Source of the DNA: an uncultured bacterium | GTDB lineage: Bacteria; Patescibacteriota; Gracilibacteria; Absconditabacterales; Absconditicoccaceae | NCBI GenBank assembly: GCA_947169045.1 | Contig: CAMVOC010000006.1 | Span: 1-64,000, forward strand | Direction of reading: 5' to 3' | DNA: 64,000 nt | Part shown: piece after piece, positions 29,983 through 40,302 of the stretch | Position numbering within the stretch: position 1 is the first letter of the stretch | How the letters are laid out: every line of letters begins with the position of its first letter | The notes under the pieces: generated by a model | What the model was told of the DNA's origin: nothing | What the model saw: the letters and a program-made list of their open reading frames with translations, nothing else | The model's database searches: none | Position numbers and translations under genes: made by a program

Positions 29983-30053
29983 CAGGCGGTGAGAGGATCG
30001 AACTCCCGATAACAGTTCCGAAGACTGCTGTGTTACCACTACACCAACCACCC
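29983..30053 (-). tRNA. tRNA with anticodon UCG, predicted tRNA-Trp (reads CGA/CGG)
   Basis: A complete cloverleaf of 71 nt: acceptor GGGTGGT/ACCGCCT (two G-U pairs), D stem GTGT/ACAC, anticodon stem GCAGT/ACTGT with loop CTTCGGA, T stem GGGAG/CTCTC with loop TTCGATC, no encoded CCA. The anticodon is UCG, formally Arg. But the discriminator is G73, as in bacterial tRNA-Trp, and D-loop position 20 is U, whereas bacterial tRNA-Arg needs A20. The T-arm GGGAGTTCGA..CTCTC is like that of E. coli tRNA-Trp. CGA/CGG codons in this window fall on conserved Trp sites. I infer Trp charging; Arg cannot be excluded without a full tRNA set. Confidence 0.85.
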
Positions 30054-30126
30054 AATGAGATGTAGATTTCTACATCTTGGATTACTGTATGCATTTCTCG
30101 GGAAGTTTCAAGAGAAGTTTTTCTCG

Positions 30127-30972
30127 TTATTTTTCGAGTAATTTCATAACTCCTGTTTCGATCAGGTTTTTTATCTCTTGTTTTTGTTGTACTGGTTGTG
30201 TGTCTAGAAACGTTAACAGAAGCTGTTTCGCGTGATTCGTCTGCTCTTTTTTGGTAATAGAAGCAAAGGCCTCAAAAGGAGCGTGCCAATGAGCAAAAAT
30301 TTGCAATAATTCCCAATCAGAACTTGAAATTTGCAATGTCGCTTTGTCACCTTGACGATTAAGAGAAGACTGGAGGTAGATTCCTTGAGATTGTAGGTTC
30401 GCGATCCTTTTTTCTATATTCGTCTGCAATCAAAAATAGCTTCCAAACAGAGGAATTTGGATTCTTATTCCATTGAGCTGATCGCCTTTTGCAAGAAATT
30501 TCCCATATAGTAACGTAAGCATATACATATAGCTTATTTCCTGCTCTATTGATGTATCTGCTGGAGAGTCAAGAAGAGCGAGATCTGTCGTTATGACTCC
30601 TTTTGGCGAATGAGCAAATGAAACCGGAATTTGCAACTGGGAAAGTTTATCATTGAGCGTCGCAACTTCTTTGATTGGAAAGTAGGGTAAAAATGCGTAT
30701 TTTCCCCCAGTTTCTTCATCAAATGCGAGAAACTGTTCACAGGCGAGACGGGCATATTCAGGAGCAAATGTCATCTCTTCAAAGACTTTACGTTGATGTA
30801 ATGCAAAAACTTCCATGGTGGAACCTAGATTCTTGGATTCTATCAGCTTTATTTCTTTTTTGTGAAGTGTAAAAAAAAGCTGGTTTGGCTCGGAAATTTG
30901 CAATCAAGAGAGCGTATGAGTATAGAGTTTCCCTGTATCAAGAGCGGGATCTTTAATCGTCAGGAGAGGCAT
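30127..30972 (-). CDS. Unknown protein (281 residues), possibly LAGLIDADG-like
   Basis: The frame runs from ATG 30972 to TAA 30127 with TGA as Gly at 30904 and 30430. Two related halves can be guessed: ARLACEQFLAFDEETGGKYAFLPYFP and MLTLLYGKFLAKGDQLNG followed by IRIQIPLFGSYFG, in the style of LAGLIDADG folds where a helix ends in Gly-Asp/Lys-Gly and a beta-strand follows. The match is weak. No membrane segment is seen. It lies between cca and the tRNA gene on the same strand, so a tRNA-related role is an attractive but unproven idea. Confidence 0.6.
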
Positions 30973-30998
30973 TATTAAACATTAATAGGTAAAGGGCG

Positions 30999-32765
30999 TT
31001 ATTTCGATTCTCCTCTATTTTTCAACCAATTTTTTACGAATACTTCTAGTTCTTTCGCGGTATTTCTCGTCTCTACATCATTGAGTACTCGATCAAACAG
31101 TGCTTTTAGGAGTTCTCCAACGAGTGGTCCAGGTCTCATGCCATATTTCTGTATTAAGTCGTTCCCATTTATCAGAAGGTCTTTCATGGTAAACTGCCCT
31201 TCCTCTTCATTCAGCTTTTTTAGGATTGTTTTGAGTTCGTAGCTTTCTGTCAGATCTCAAGAGCTTTGTAGAGGGTTGAATTGTCCCTTGCGATCAGCAA
31301 TATTGATATCAAGCAAATTATCGACCATTTCGAATCCCTTTTCGCTAAGCAAATGTCTGAGTTTTTTTTCTCGATTTTTAGGGTTTGCATTAAGGATTTC
31401 CCCTGGTGTATGATGCTCGGAAATATATCGCGCAATGGTCTCAATTTCTTTGTTGGAAAATCCTAGTGCTTTGAAGTCTGTTTTCATTAGTTCAGGTCAG
31501 CAATTTCTATGATTGCTAGGTCATGCAATAATTTCACGGATTTTCTCTTTATCTCCCTTTGCCTTGGCGTATCCTGCGTATTGTATCACTTTCCCTACGT
31601 CGTGATAGAGCATCGCGAAACGCACAAGATAATCAGTATTTATCTCTTGTAAAGCATGTAAAGCGAGCATCGTATGTGTATATACATCAAATGCATGATA
31701 ACGAATAGGTTGCTCTACGTGAATAGTAGCAAAAAGAGCAGGAAAAAGCTGAGCTAAGATTCCGCTTGTTTCGAGCAAGACGACGAAATTGAAAGGGTCT
31801 CCTTTTTGGAATGCTTTTGTAAGTTCATCTTTGATGCGTTCTTTAGCCACGTGCATCAGCAGTGGGACATTACGCAAGATGGCTTCTCGAGTCGTAGCGG
31901 TATAATCAAATAGCAATTCATGACGGCGACTTAACGTAGTATTCATGATATTCACTATTCTGATGGCTCTGATGACTCTCAGCGCATCTTCACTAAATCT
32001 CTGATTAGCATCTCCAACGGTCTCAAGTTTTCTCGACATCAGAGATTGAAGTCCCTGTTGAGGATCTATGAGAATGCGGAAAGCGTATGCATCTTCATTC
32101 CCTTTTGTCTCGGTGAGGCACACTGCCTGTGCTGTCTCAATTAAATATCTGCAAAAAACTTCATCAAACTTAGCATTTGGAAAGGTCTTTGTAATATATT
32201 CGTGATGCTGTAAAATGAGAAGATTAAGATCTTTGAGGTAGACATATCCCTCTTTGGCAAGCAGCGTTTCAAGATGTGACTGCATGGATGCTTGTATGGC
32301 AGTTGAGTCTGGGAGATCTATTTTTCTTTGTGTCGGAAGTGAAAAATAGTACATTGCATTGATATTAAAGTCGCGTCTCTGAGAATCGAGAATCAGATCG
32401 TTACTTCGTTGAATTTCTTCAGGATGACGAAAATCTCCATAACTACCTTCGGTGCGAAGTGGAGTAAGTTGGTATTCAATTTCTCCATCTGCAGGATAGC
32501 CTTCTTTTTTGGCAGAGCTTTCAATGAAGGTACTCGTCCCAAACTTCTCAGTGATAAAGCTGGAAATCTCTGATTTATCAAAATGCTCGTACAGCTCTAC
32601 TGGATCTCCTGCCATTGTAAAATCGATATCCATCGGAGTCTTTGTGATTTCCAGGAGAACATCGCGAATGCAACCACCAACGAGAAAAAGATTCTGATTT
32701 TTACTTCTTTTTTGTAAAAATTGTTGATGTGCGTCAAGGATTGAAAGATTGTGAAAGTACGGCAT
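30999..32765 (-). CDS. cca: CCA tRNA nucleotidyltransferase (HD-domain type)
   Basis: At 588 residues it is long for the family (usually 400-480). The head domain has LVGGCIRD (catalytic loop) and the DxD of MDIDFTMAGD, then SQRRDFNINAM and RVIRAIR. An HD domain follows (YHAFDVYTHTM and LYHDVGK), then an extra helical C-terminus. Four TGA codons from 31521 to 31257 are Gly; stopping at the first would lose ~170 residues. The enzyme builds or repairs the CCA end of tRNAs, and the tRNA in this window lacks an encoded CCA. CGA in EEIQ-(CGA)-SND sits where relatives have an aromatic. It shares a compact divergent promoter with ruvB. Confidence 0.93.
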
Positions 32766-32775
32766 AATTACCTTG

Positions 32776-32832
32776 GTTATATGGATGTGCGGGGAATTTT
32801 CAACTTGATTTTTGGGAGGGATGTTGTATAAA
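32776..32832. promoter_or_regulatory. Back-to-back promoters for cca (-) and ruvB (+)
   Basis: Minus strand: TTGAAA (32803-32798), 16 bases, TATAAC (32781-32776), 10 bases to the cca ATG. Plus strand: TTGATT (32805-32810), 16 bases, TATAAA (32827-32832), 7 bases to the ruvB ATG. The -35 boxes nearly touch. Predicted start points fall on or within about four bases of each ATG, so both mRNAs should be leaderless or nearly so. Confidence 0.7.
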
Positions 32833-32839
32833 AAAAGTT

Positions 32840-33796
32840 ATGGAAATTAAAAAAATCGATACTACTCAGACAACTCAACAAAAATTAGGGATCAGACCTA
32901 CCTGTTTTGAGGATTTTGTCGGACAAGAACAGATTAAAAAAATGCTGAAAACTGCTATCGGATCTGCTCAAAAAAGACAAGGTACGCTCGGACATATTTT
33001 ATTTTCTGGAGCGAGCGGATTTGGAAAGACGACGCTGGCACATATTTTGGCGAGTCAATTGGGCGTAAATATGAAAATTGTAACTGCGTATGCAATCAGT
33101 AAGCCCAGTGAGTTAGTCAGTATTTTAAACTCTTTGGAATCCTGAGATCTCTTGTTTATCGATGAAATTCATCGTCTGAAGCCGACTATTGAAGAGGTTT
33201 TGTATATTGCGATGGAAGATTTTGTCATTGATATGGTGATGCCCGAAGGGGGAAGTTTGAGGATTCCTATCAATCCTTTTACCCTTGTAGGAGCGACGAC
33301 GAGAATTGAGAATCTATCTCAACCACTCAAAAATAGGTTCGTGTATAGTTTTCATTTTGCAGATTATACCGACAGGGAAAAACAAGCTATTATTGAGAGA
33401 TATTTACACGAATATGGCGTAGTAGATGAGAGCGAGGGTATCCCCTCTTCTTTGCTCGGACAAATGGCAAAAAAAACTGACTCAGTACCTAGGGAAATCC
33501 ACAATCTCTGTGTAAAACTTAGAGATTTTTGTGTAAACCACGGATATCATCAGCTAGATGAGCATGTTTGGCAGGAATTTTTGGTGCATGCTCAATTACA
33601 AGAAGGTGGAATGACTCCGTTACATCAGCAGTATTTGGATATTTTGGCATATTATGATAGGCCTCTTGGTGCAAAAGTCATTGCTGCTCAAATGAATATC
33701 AGTGAAAAAGCTCTGGAAATGGATGTTGAGCCCTTGCTTTTAAAGCTTGGTAAGATAGAAAAAACTCCAGCTGGAAGAGTCCTACTGGAGAGGTAA
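32840..33796 (+). CDS. ruvB: RuvB, Holliday junction branch-migration ATPase
   Basis: A 318-residue AAA+ protein. It has FEDFVGQEQIKK, Walker A GASGFGKTT, Walker B LLFIDEIHRL, sensor 1 LVGATTR and a C-terminal winged helix with TPAGRVLLER. The TGA at 33143-33145 codes the Gly just before Walker B (ESGDLLFIDE). RuvB drives RuvA-bound junctions during recombination. It is probably leaderless. Conserved Arg residues use AGA, AGG and CGT. Confidence 0.96.
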
Positions 33797-33815
33797 GTGG
33801 TTATTTTTCTTTCTC

Positions 33816-34343
33816 TTATTTTGTAGGGTATTTAATTTCTTCTGTGTGTAGATACACGAGTTCTACTCACGCGTTTTTGAAAATTTCTTCACTTTCTTCA
33901 GCATCACGTCCTTTATAGTCACACACCACTTTGGCAATTCCTGATGCTATAATAGCATGAGCACAATGACGCACTACACATGGTGTCATCGTACAATACA
34001 ACGTTGCTCCTTCGAGAGATACCCCATTTTTGGAGGCATTCGTAATCGCTCCCAGCTCTGCACAAACATTTCTCATACAGTGCTGTGTTTCATATCCATT
34101 TGCACGCGTAAACGTCATCATTTGATGCCCTACTTCATCACAAGTAGGATTTCCATGAGGAGACGTGACAAATGCTGTCGCAAGAATTCTTTGGTCTTTC
34201 ACGATTACGCATCAGCTTTTTCCTCTATTGCATGTAGCTTTCTCTCCAAGTACACGCACCACATCCATAAAATAATTATCTCGAGAGATTTCTTCTGGTT
34301 TAAGGTGTCCATGATCTTTAATTACTCCTGTTTTCTCTTGCAT
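33816..34343 (-). CDS. Deoxycytidylate deaminase family protein
   Basis: A 175-residue zinc-dependent deaminase. The zinc site reads HCMRNVCAELGAI and TPCVVRHC, so the first ligand is Cys (CAE) where dCMP deaminases and ComEB usually have His (HAE). ATCNRGKSGCVIV near residue 37 contains a TGA-coded Gly. It would turn dCMP into dUMP, feeding dTMP synthesis, which fits tmk in this window. Cytidine deaminases use CAE, so the substrate could differ, but the length and the HDGH-like start (KDHGHLKPEE, DNYFMDVV) fit the dCMP family better. Confidence 0.85.
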
Positions 34344-34419
34344 TTTTTGGAAAAAAATATAAAATGAAGTATACCATGCTTTTAGATAAGTATATTTACT
34401 TGGTAGAAAAAAAGCAAGT

Positions 34420-34950
34420 ATGAGGCATGTTTTAATAATCGTTGCCAATCGCGATTTCCAAGATTTAGAATTTGGTAATCCTTACCGCGCTTTTCAGCAA
34501 CATGGATGTAAGGTCTCAGTTGCGTCTGGTGAGGGAGGAGAATGCTTTGGAGTCTTTGGTTTAAAAATTGAGCATTCTTTGCGTTTTGATGAGATAGATG
34601 TTAAAGACTATGATGCGCTCATATTTGTTGGAGGTGGAGGTGCTTATGAGCAATATTGGGGAGATCCTCGCTATCTTGCTCTAGCAACTGAATTTCTTTC
34701 AGCTCAAGCAACTACTTCGAAAATCCTTGGTGCGATTTGCATTACTCCGACTATCTTGGCTCCTAGCGGGATTTTTAAAGGGAAAGAAGTTACTGCACGA
34801 GATGATGGAAACTGAACTGAAATAAAAATTTTAGAAACATATCAAGCCCTGTGGCGTGGTGGCGATGTGGTTGTTGATGGGAACATTATCACTGCATGCT
34901 GACCTGAGGCCAGTGTTGCTTTTTGAAGGACTATTATCGAAGCTCTTTAA
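34420..34950 (+). CDS. DJ-1/PfpI family protein
   Basis: A 176-residue protein with VLIIVANRDFQDLEF (the conserved Glu follows the first strand), FVGGGGAYEQY and the nucleophile elbow GAICITPTILA with Cys. The tail reads VVVDGNIITACGPEASVAFG with two TGA-coded Gly. Members act as proteases, glyoxalases or deglycases; the exact role is not clear. CGA in EVTA-(CGA)-DDG falls where relatives often have an aromatic. It is divergent from the deaminase gene. Confidence 0.85.
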
Positions 34951-34977
34951 GTATTTTATCATCTATTTTGTGATAAG

Positions 34978-35169
34978 ATGCAATATGTATTATTAAGTAT
35001 CGCTCTCATAGAAGGAGCACTCCTCACTATGATCGTCTATAATATCAATATTTATGGGTATTATACGACGGTTGTTCAGCCTTCTGTTCAATCTCTTACT
35101 CTTCCTTCTCATGCAGAAATGGAGGATGAAACAAGTGGAGAAGTTCCTCCAGAAGCTCCTTTATTGTAG
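34978..35169 (+). CDS. Small single-pass membrane protein
   Basis: A 63-residue frame with one hydrophobic helix (MQYVLLSIALIEGALLTMIV, residues 1-20) and an acidic Pro/Glu-rich tail. It follows the DJ-1 gene by 27 bases and its end overlaps the convergent mutS end by nine bases. No family known. Ends in TAG. Confidence 0.5.
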   Translation: MQYVLLSIALIEGALLTMIVYNINIYGYYTTVVQPSVQSLTLPSHAEMEDETSGEVPPEAPLL

Positions 35170-37857
35170 CTCTTCTTTTATTTTTACCAAGAATTGTAAT
35201 GCCTGCAAAGGCGTCATATTGTCTGTATCGGTTTGAGAGAGAATTCTCTCTATTTTTTTATATTTTTTTTCGTATTGAGCACGTTCATCTTCTATTTGGA
35301 ATAATGGAGCATTGACGATAGTTTGTCAATGATTTCCCGTCAAGGATTGCTTATTTTCCTGCGTGTGCTGTTCCAATTTTTTTAAGGTATCTCTCGCTTG
35401 AGTCAGCACTTCACCTGGAATTCCTGCCAATTGTGCTACATCAATTCCATAACTTTTGTTTGCTCAGCCTTTTACTATCTTTTTCATAAAAATCACTTCC
35501 TTGTCGGTTTCGTACACGGAGACGGAGAAATTACGAATTTCGGGATATTGATTTTCGAGCTGGATAAGTTCGTGATAATGGGTTGCTAACAGTGTTTTTG
35601 TTTTGAGATGTTTGAGTAAATATAGCAAGATGGCGCTGGTTAATGCCATTCCATCATAGGTGGAAGTCCCACGTCCCAATTCATCAAAAATAATGAATGA
35701 ATTTGCGGTTGCATTATTGAGAATATTGCTCACCTCTATCATCTCTGTCATAAATGTAGACTGATTTTTTGCAATTACGTCTCCACTTCCTACACGTGCA
35801 AAAAGTCCGTCAATAAGCCCAATTCTCGCACTTTCTGCCGGCACAAACAGCCCGCAGTGAGCAAGCAACACAATCAGAGCAGATTGGCGTAAATATGTAG
35901 ATTTTCCCCCCATATTTGGCCCTGTGATGATATGAATCAATCCATTTTGATCGTTTGGATGTGTTCAAGATGCATCTCCACGAGCATTTCCTAGCATCAG
36001 GTCATTAGGGATAAAAGGCTGATCTGCTGGGAGAAATTTTTCAATAACTGGATGGCGACCCCCTTTGATTTTAAAAGTAGTTTCATGAGTTAATTCTGGC
36101 TGTACGTAGTTGTAGTCACGAGCAAATACCGCATGAGAAGCGTACACATCAAATTCAGCTAAGCAATTTGCAAATGAAAAAAGAGCAGAAGAAGTCTGAA
36201 TTATTTGATCTTTTAGTGTTGTTAAGACGCGAAATTCTTGAGCGGCCAATTGATCTTTCGCAGAAAGAATGGTGGATTGGAGTGTCTCTAGATATGGAGA
36301 AACAAAACGTACGTTTCCTTTGAGCGTTTGGCGTTGCACTACTTGTAATTTCTCTACTTCTTCCGTTGTCGCTTGCTGTAGAGACTGCTGTATTCCTGCT
36401 ATGAAAGCTTGAGCATCTTTCTGAGTTACCTCAATGAAATATCCTTGATTCATTACAAATTTGAGTTTTACATTGTTGATTCCTGAGGCCTTTACGAGCA
36501 TTTGTTGGTAGTCTAGCAGTGCTTCATCACTATGATAAGCGATTTTTCTCAGTTGATCTATTGTTTCATCATACTGATCTTGTATGTAATCTGTAGGAAA
36601 TGAAATTTGTTCGTCAGCTTTTAATGCCTGTTGTAATAAAGAGAAAAGTGAAAAAAGCTGATTTTTTTCATCGTTAGAGCATCCCAGCATCGTAAGTTGG
36701 GTCTGAAGTTCGTCATGAAGTGGCTTTTGAGCGTCGAAAAAGATGCTTAGCATCGTCCTCAATTTGATAAAAGAAGTTGGAGTCAGCTTTTTATACATCA
36801 TGCACGAGATGAGTTTATTTACATCAAAACTTCCACGTAATGCTTTGAGAAATTCGCTTGTGGAAGGATGTGCTTGATATCTTGCAATATGGTGATTTCT
36901 CGTCGTTAATTGCGTCAGATCGTTAATTGGATTGAGCAGTCGATATTTTAGCAGTCTAGAACCTGCATGTGTCACGGTATTATCTATTACCCCGCACAGA
37001 CTGTATTTTTCACTCTGCTCGTAGCTAGAAGCAAAGATTTCTAGGTTTTTGATTGTGATATCATCCATTAGGACTCTCGAAGCCTGCGTATGATAGGAAA
37101 TTTTGTGAATATTTTGCAACGCGTTGATTTGTGTGTGCTTTAAATAATTGAGTAGTAACGTGATAGCATGTAATCTCCCCTGCTGAGTCGCCTGTCCAAA
37201 ACTGGAAAGCGTCTGAATATTGCAAAGATTCGTGAGAAATAACTCTGGATCATTAGGAATTTCATAAATCGAAACTGGGCAATTCAAGTATTGCTGAATA
37301 GGAAGAGAAACGCTGTCTTTGTCTGGGAAATCTACATCAATAATAATTTCGCTAGGAGTAATTGTAAGAATCCATTTTTGCACTTCGGCGAGCGTTGAAA
37401 AACTTTTTGTTCGATACTCTCCGAGAGAAAAATCTCCTCGCGAAACGTGGAATGAGAGTCAGTCTTTTGTCTCCTGATGAGTAAGAGCAAACAGATAATT
37501 AAACGTATTTTGTCCTTCCTGAATGTAGGTCCCTGGAGTAATGATTTGCGTAATTTCCCTTTGTACAAGCCTCCCTGGTACTGGATCCGTCATTTGTTCA
37601 GCAACTGCTATTTTGAAGCCAAGATTGAGAAGACGTGGAAGATATTTATCTAGAGAAAAATGAGGAATCCCCGCCATTTTAACGGAACCGTCTTTAGCTT
37701 TACTTTTATCTGTAAGCGCGAAGTCGAGCTTTTGATTGAGCAACTCTGCATCTTCAAAATATGTTTCATAAAAGTCTCCGACACGAAAAAACAACAAACA
37801 TTCTGGATGTAATTTTTTGATTTCTACATATTGCTGAAGCATTGGCGTAAGTTGCAT
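35161..37857 (-). CDS. mutS: MutS, DNA mismatch repair ATPase
   Basis: This 898-residue protein has the full MutS layout. The mismatch-binding start contains FFRVGDFYETYFEDA (Phe-x-Glu motif), then connector, lever and clamp domains and the ATPase with ITGPNMGGKSTYLRQ (Walker A), FDELGRGTSTYDG (Walker B) and the C-terminal helix pair. Five TGA codons are Gly, including 35965, 37459 and 35464. CGA at 36940-36942 in RLLKY-(CGA)-LLNP stands at the invariant Trp of the MutS core (E. coli RMLKRWLHMP). Conserved Arg of GRGTST is CGT. No mutL lies nearby. Confidence 0.97.
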
Positions 37858-37920
37858 TCACTTATTAACTCTAGCTAAAAGGTACTAGAGTGTAGAATAC
37901 CGTTTTGATAGTCTGTTTCA

Positions 37921-37954
37921 AGAAAAAAAAGCACCAAGACAATACTTGATGCTT
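37921..37954 (-). terminator. Rho-independent terminator after the 63-residue gene
   Basis: On the minus strand AAGCATCAAG (37954-37945) pairs with CTTGGTGCTT (37938-37929), a 10-bp stem with one G-U pair and a six-base loop, followed by eight T. Confidence 0.85.
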
Positions 37955-37976
37955 CTTAATTGGATTTTAGAAGGTC

Positions 37977-38168
37977 TTATTGCAAAATTGCCATAGCTAA
38001 TTGAGCTTCAGCTTCCACTACATCAACCTGAGCGTTGATAAGAGCGTATCCTCCAGCTGCAACGCAAATTACTACTGCAAAAAACGTAATGTTTCTTACG
38101 AGTTTTTCTTTCTTTGATCTTGCAGATTCAGCTTTCGTCAAAGGAAGATGTGCCAATAATTTTTTCAT
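37977..38168 (-). CDS. Small membrane protein (63 residues)
   Basis: A basic N-terminus (MKKLLAHLPLTKAESARSKKEK) is followed by one hydrophobic helix (residues ~26-46) with ICVAAGGYAL and a short acidic tail. It has a near-perfect promoter (38215-38242) and a strong terminator, so it is a one-gene transcript and probably well expressed. The size and layout recall a pilin-like or small membrane regulator protein, but no family is recognised. Confidence 0.65.
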   Translation of the reverse strand: MKKLLAHLPLTKAESARSKKEKLVRNITFFAVVICVAAGGYALINAQVDVVEAEAQLAMAILQ

Positions 38169-38214
38169 TGTCGTTTTTATTAAGAAATAAAAGATATAAA
38201 AATCAACAATGTAT

Positions 38215-38242
38215 ATTATACATATTATTGCAAATTTGTCAA
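38215..38242 (-). promoter_or_regulatory. Consensus promoter for the 63-residue gene
   Basis: TTGACA (38242-38237), 16 bases, TATAAT (38220-38215): both boxes are perfect. The leader of about 40 bases is A/U-rich. Confidence 0.8.
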
Positions 38243-38295
38243 ATTTTTTACATCTTTTTTCTCGAAGAAATCGAAATGCTAGGTAGTATCAGCTT

Positions 38296-38712
38296 TTAAC
38301 AGCTAATATTTAACGCTTGATCAAACATCATTTGCTTCCTAACATATTTTTTGAGGGTATGTTCCAAAGAACTTTTTGGCTCTAATAGCAGCTCTTCATA
38401 GGTCTTTTGCAAATCTTTGATAATTTCTGGGTCTACGCAAGGTTTCCCCTCTGCTAATGTAATCAGTGCTTCATAATAACTTTCAAGACTGTATTTTTGT
38501 TTGAGATATTCCCCATTTTCACCAAAAATATTCGCAACCGTAATCTCTACATTTTGCCAAATTACTCTAAATCAAGAAAAAAAGCTGATTTTCTCTGCAG
38601 GATGATCAACCACATATACTCAACATATTACCAAAAGAATCGCTCCGATACAAAACTTAATCACGTTTTGGATAAAAGTTTTTTTGATAGTAGCTAGGGA
38701 CTTTTCTTCCAT
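38296..38712 (-). CDS. Single-pass membrane protein (138 residues), unknown
   Basis: Read with two TGA as Gly. It starts MEEKSLATIKKTF, has one membrane helix (residues ~18-37, VIKFCIGAILLVICG) and a soluble helical domain of ~90 residues rich in Glu and Tyr. No motif recognised. Possible promoter TTGAAA-N16-TATGGT lies about 40 bases upstream. It is divergent from the coiled-coil gene at 38839. Confidence 0.65.
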
Positions 38713-38838
38713 TGAGACTGTAGCAAAGACTAAAAAACTGATGTTACCATATTCTTTTCCTCTTGCTTTTCAAGGGACTTTTTGTAGGATGGAGTCAGAT
38801 TTTTCTTTCTGTTTTATTCTTATTGTTTTCATTCATCC

Positions 38839-39231
38839 ATGCCGATCTTCTCTGTTCTAGCTTTTCTTGCAGGTGCTGGACTTGGATATCTCTTCTTTTA
38901 TCTCAGGTTTCAGTACAGAGATGTTATTAATGAGCTTCGCCAGCGTTTAAAGGAAGCTAATGACCAAATGCAATATCTCCAAGAGGAATTGGATGAATTT
39001 CAAGCGCAAAACAACATTCTCAGAGATAAAGCTTCGGAACTGTTTGAGAAAAACGATGAACTTAACGATGTCGTTGCTGAACTCAGTAAATATTACGTCC
39101 ACATTAAAAGAGCTGCAGAAAAGAGTTCTGAACTCAGTAAAATCCTCAGCGAACCTGATTCTGAATTGGAAGAAAAAATTGATAAATGGGGGAAAAGAGA
39201 GGAAAAAAGGGAAAAAAATAAGTTTTTTTAA
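38839..39231 (+). CDS. Membrane-anchored coiled-coil protein
   Basis: A 130-residue protein with an N-terminal membrane helix (residues ~3-22, FSVLAFLAGAGLGYLFFYL) followed by ~75 residues of heptad coiled coil (NELRQRLKEANDQMQYLQEE and on) and a Lys/Glu tail. No TGA codons. The layout resembles small cell-division or RmuC-N-terminus-like proteins, without sequence proof. A terminator follows immediately. Leader is U-rich (TTTTTCTTTCTGTTTTATTC). Confidence 0.65.
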   Translation: MPIFSVLAFLAGAGLGYLFFYLRFQYRDVINELRQRLKEANDQMQYLQEELDEFQAQNNILRDKASELFEKNDELNDVVAELSKYYVHIKRAAEKSSELSKILSEPDSELEEKIDKWGKREEKREKNKFF

Positions 39232-39233
39232 CA

Positions 39234-39264
39234 AAAAGAGGGTCTTATTCGATCCTCTTTTATG
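39234..39264. terminator. Bidirectional rho-independent terminator
   Basis: AAAAGAGGGTC pairs with GATCCTCTTTT (11 bp, one G-U) around a six-base loop, between convergent genes ending at 39231 and 39291. A second hairpin, AAGACG-GAAA-CGTCTT, follows just before 39291 and ends in a T-run on the plus strand. Confidence 0.75.
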
Positions 39265-39290
39265 CTTTTTTGGAAGACGGAAACGTCTTT

Positions 39291-40295
39291 TTATTTTTCA
39301 TTCTCACTGCCCTTTTCTTTACATTTTTTTGTAAGGTTACAAGCCATTTTTCTCTTTTCTTGATCTTCCTTTATTTTTTTTTGAGCTTTTTCGGAGATGT
39401 ACCAGTCTGATGGCATAATCCATTTATCAGCTAAATCTATAGTACTACCTACATCATCAATAAGTATTGTATTCAGAAATGACATTAATGCTTGCTTTTT
39501 ACCATAGAACTTTCTATCGTTACATCCAGATCTATAATACAACTGAAATTCGTCAGCTTTCTTGTATATTTTTTGCATATCGGATGCTGTCCCCTTACCT
39601 GGGAAAAACTTTACCATTTCGTCCTTATCAGGAAGCGTTAGCATATAATCTCTTCCTGCTTTTATCGCTGTCTTAATTGCATTCACTCTTGCCAGCTTAA
39701 CATGAGTAATTCTACTGTCTAAGAAGAATTTTGAACCTAAATTCAACGCTCTTTCTGCTGCGTTCTTAAAGTTTTTTACATCTTCTTCTTTGCCGTAAAA
39801 CTCCTCGTTCTCAAGCATAGATTCGTGAATCAGGTGATATTTATCTGCGACTCCATATAATGCATTTAAATTTGAGAGTCTTCTGCAGATGGTATTATTA
39901 GGAAGTACGCCTAGCATATTTTTCCTATTTTCCATATCTTTCATTACTGCTTTAGCGACGTGGAATTCCATCACCTCTTTAGAATCTTCCTGATCCATAT
40001 CGATCAGATGTACTCTATTACGTAATTCAAAATTTGCGTGTATATCTGCATCTTTTCTCGCGATATTTTTAAAGTTCGTTAGGTCTTCTTCACTACCGTA
40101 GAACTTTGTCCCATAGAAATTGCAATTATACGTCAATTTGTATTCGTCTGCTAATGAGTATAATTTTTCTAGGTTCTGCACCATTTCTATGCGACTTCCT
40201 TCCCATGATTTAGGGCTGACGAACAAGCTATACACAACCTCTTTTTCTTTTTTGTTATAGGTTTCCTCTCCTTTTTTATTAAATTTTTCGGACAT
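39291..40295 (-). CDS. Cytosolic protein with three ~90-residue repeats, unknown
   Basis: This is a 334-residue protein. Three tandem units carry L-x-x-LY-x-x-AD-x-Y/F-x-L, then FYGxxED/QxxNF (YGTKFYGSEEDL, NEEFYGKEEDV, DRKFYGKKQAL) and a Lys/Arg-rich helix. No signal peptide, membrane helix or enzyme motif is seen. Expression signals are unusually strong: consensus promoter at 40348-40375 and Shine-Dalgarno AAAGGAGG seven bases before the ATG. All ~15 Gly codons are GGN, none TGA, and no CGA/CGG occurs. This suggests recent acquisition from a standard-code organism or selection for clean decoding. I do not recognise the family. Confidence 0.75.
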   Translation of the reverse strand: MSEKFNKKGEETYNKKEKEVVYSLFVSPKSWEGSRIEMVQNLEKLYSLADEYKLTYNCNFYGTKFYGSEEDLTNFKNIARKDADIHANFELRNRVHLIDMDQEDSKEVMEFHVAKAVMKDMENRKNMLGVLPNNTICRRLSNLNALYGVADKYHLIHESMLENEEFYGKEEDVKNFKNAAERALNLGSKFFLDSRITHVKLARVNAIKTAIKAGRDYMLTLPDKDEMVKFFPGKGTASDMQKIYKKADEFQLYYRSGCNDRKFYGKKQALMSFLNTILIDDVGSTIDLADKWIMPSDWYISEKAQKKIKEDQEKRKMACNLTKKCKEKGSENEK

Positions 40296-40302
40296 CCTTG
40301 TG

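Noticed and set aside
39291-40295. TPR or Sel1-type repeat protein
   Set aside because: Units are ~90 residues with an FYGxxED motif, not the 34-36-residue helix pairs of TPR or Sel1.
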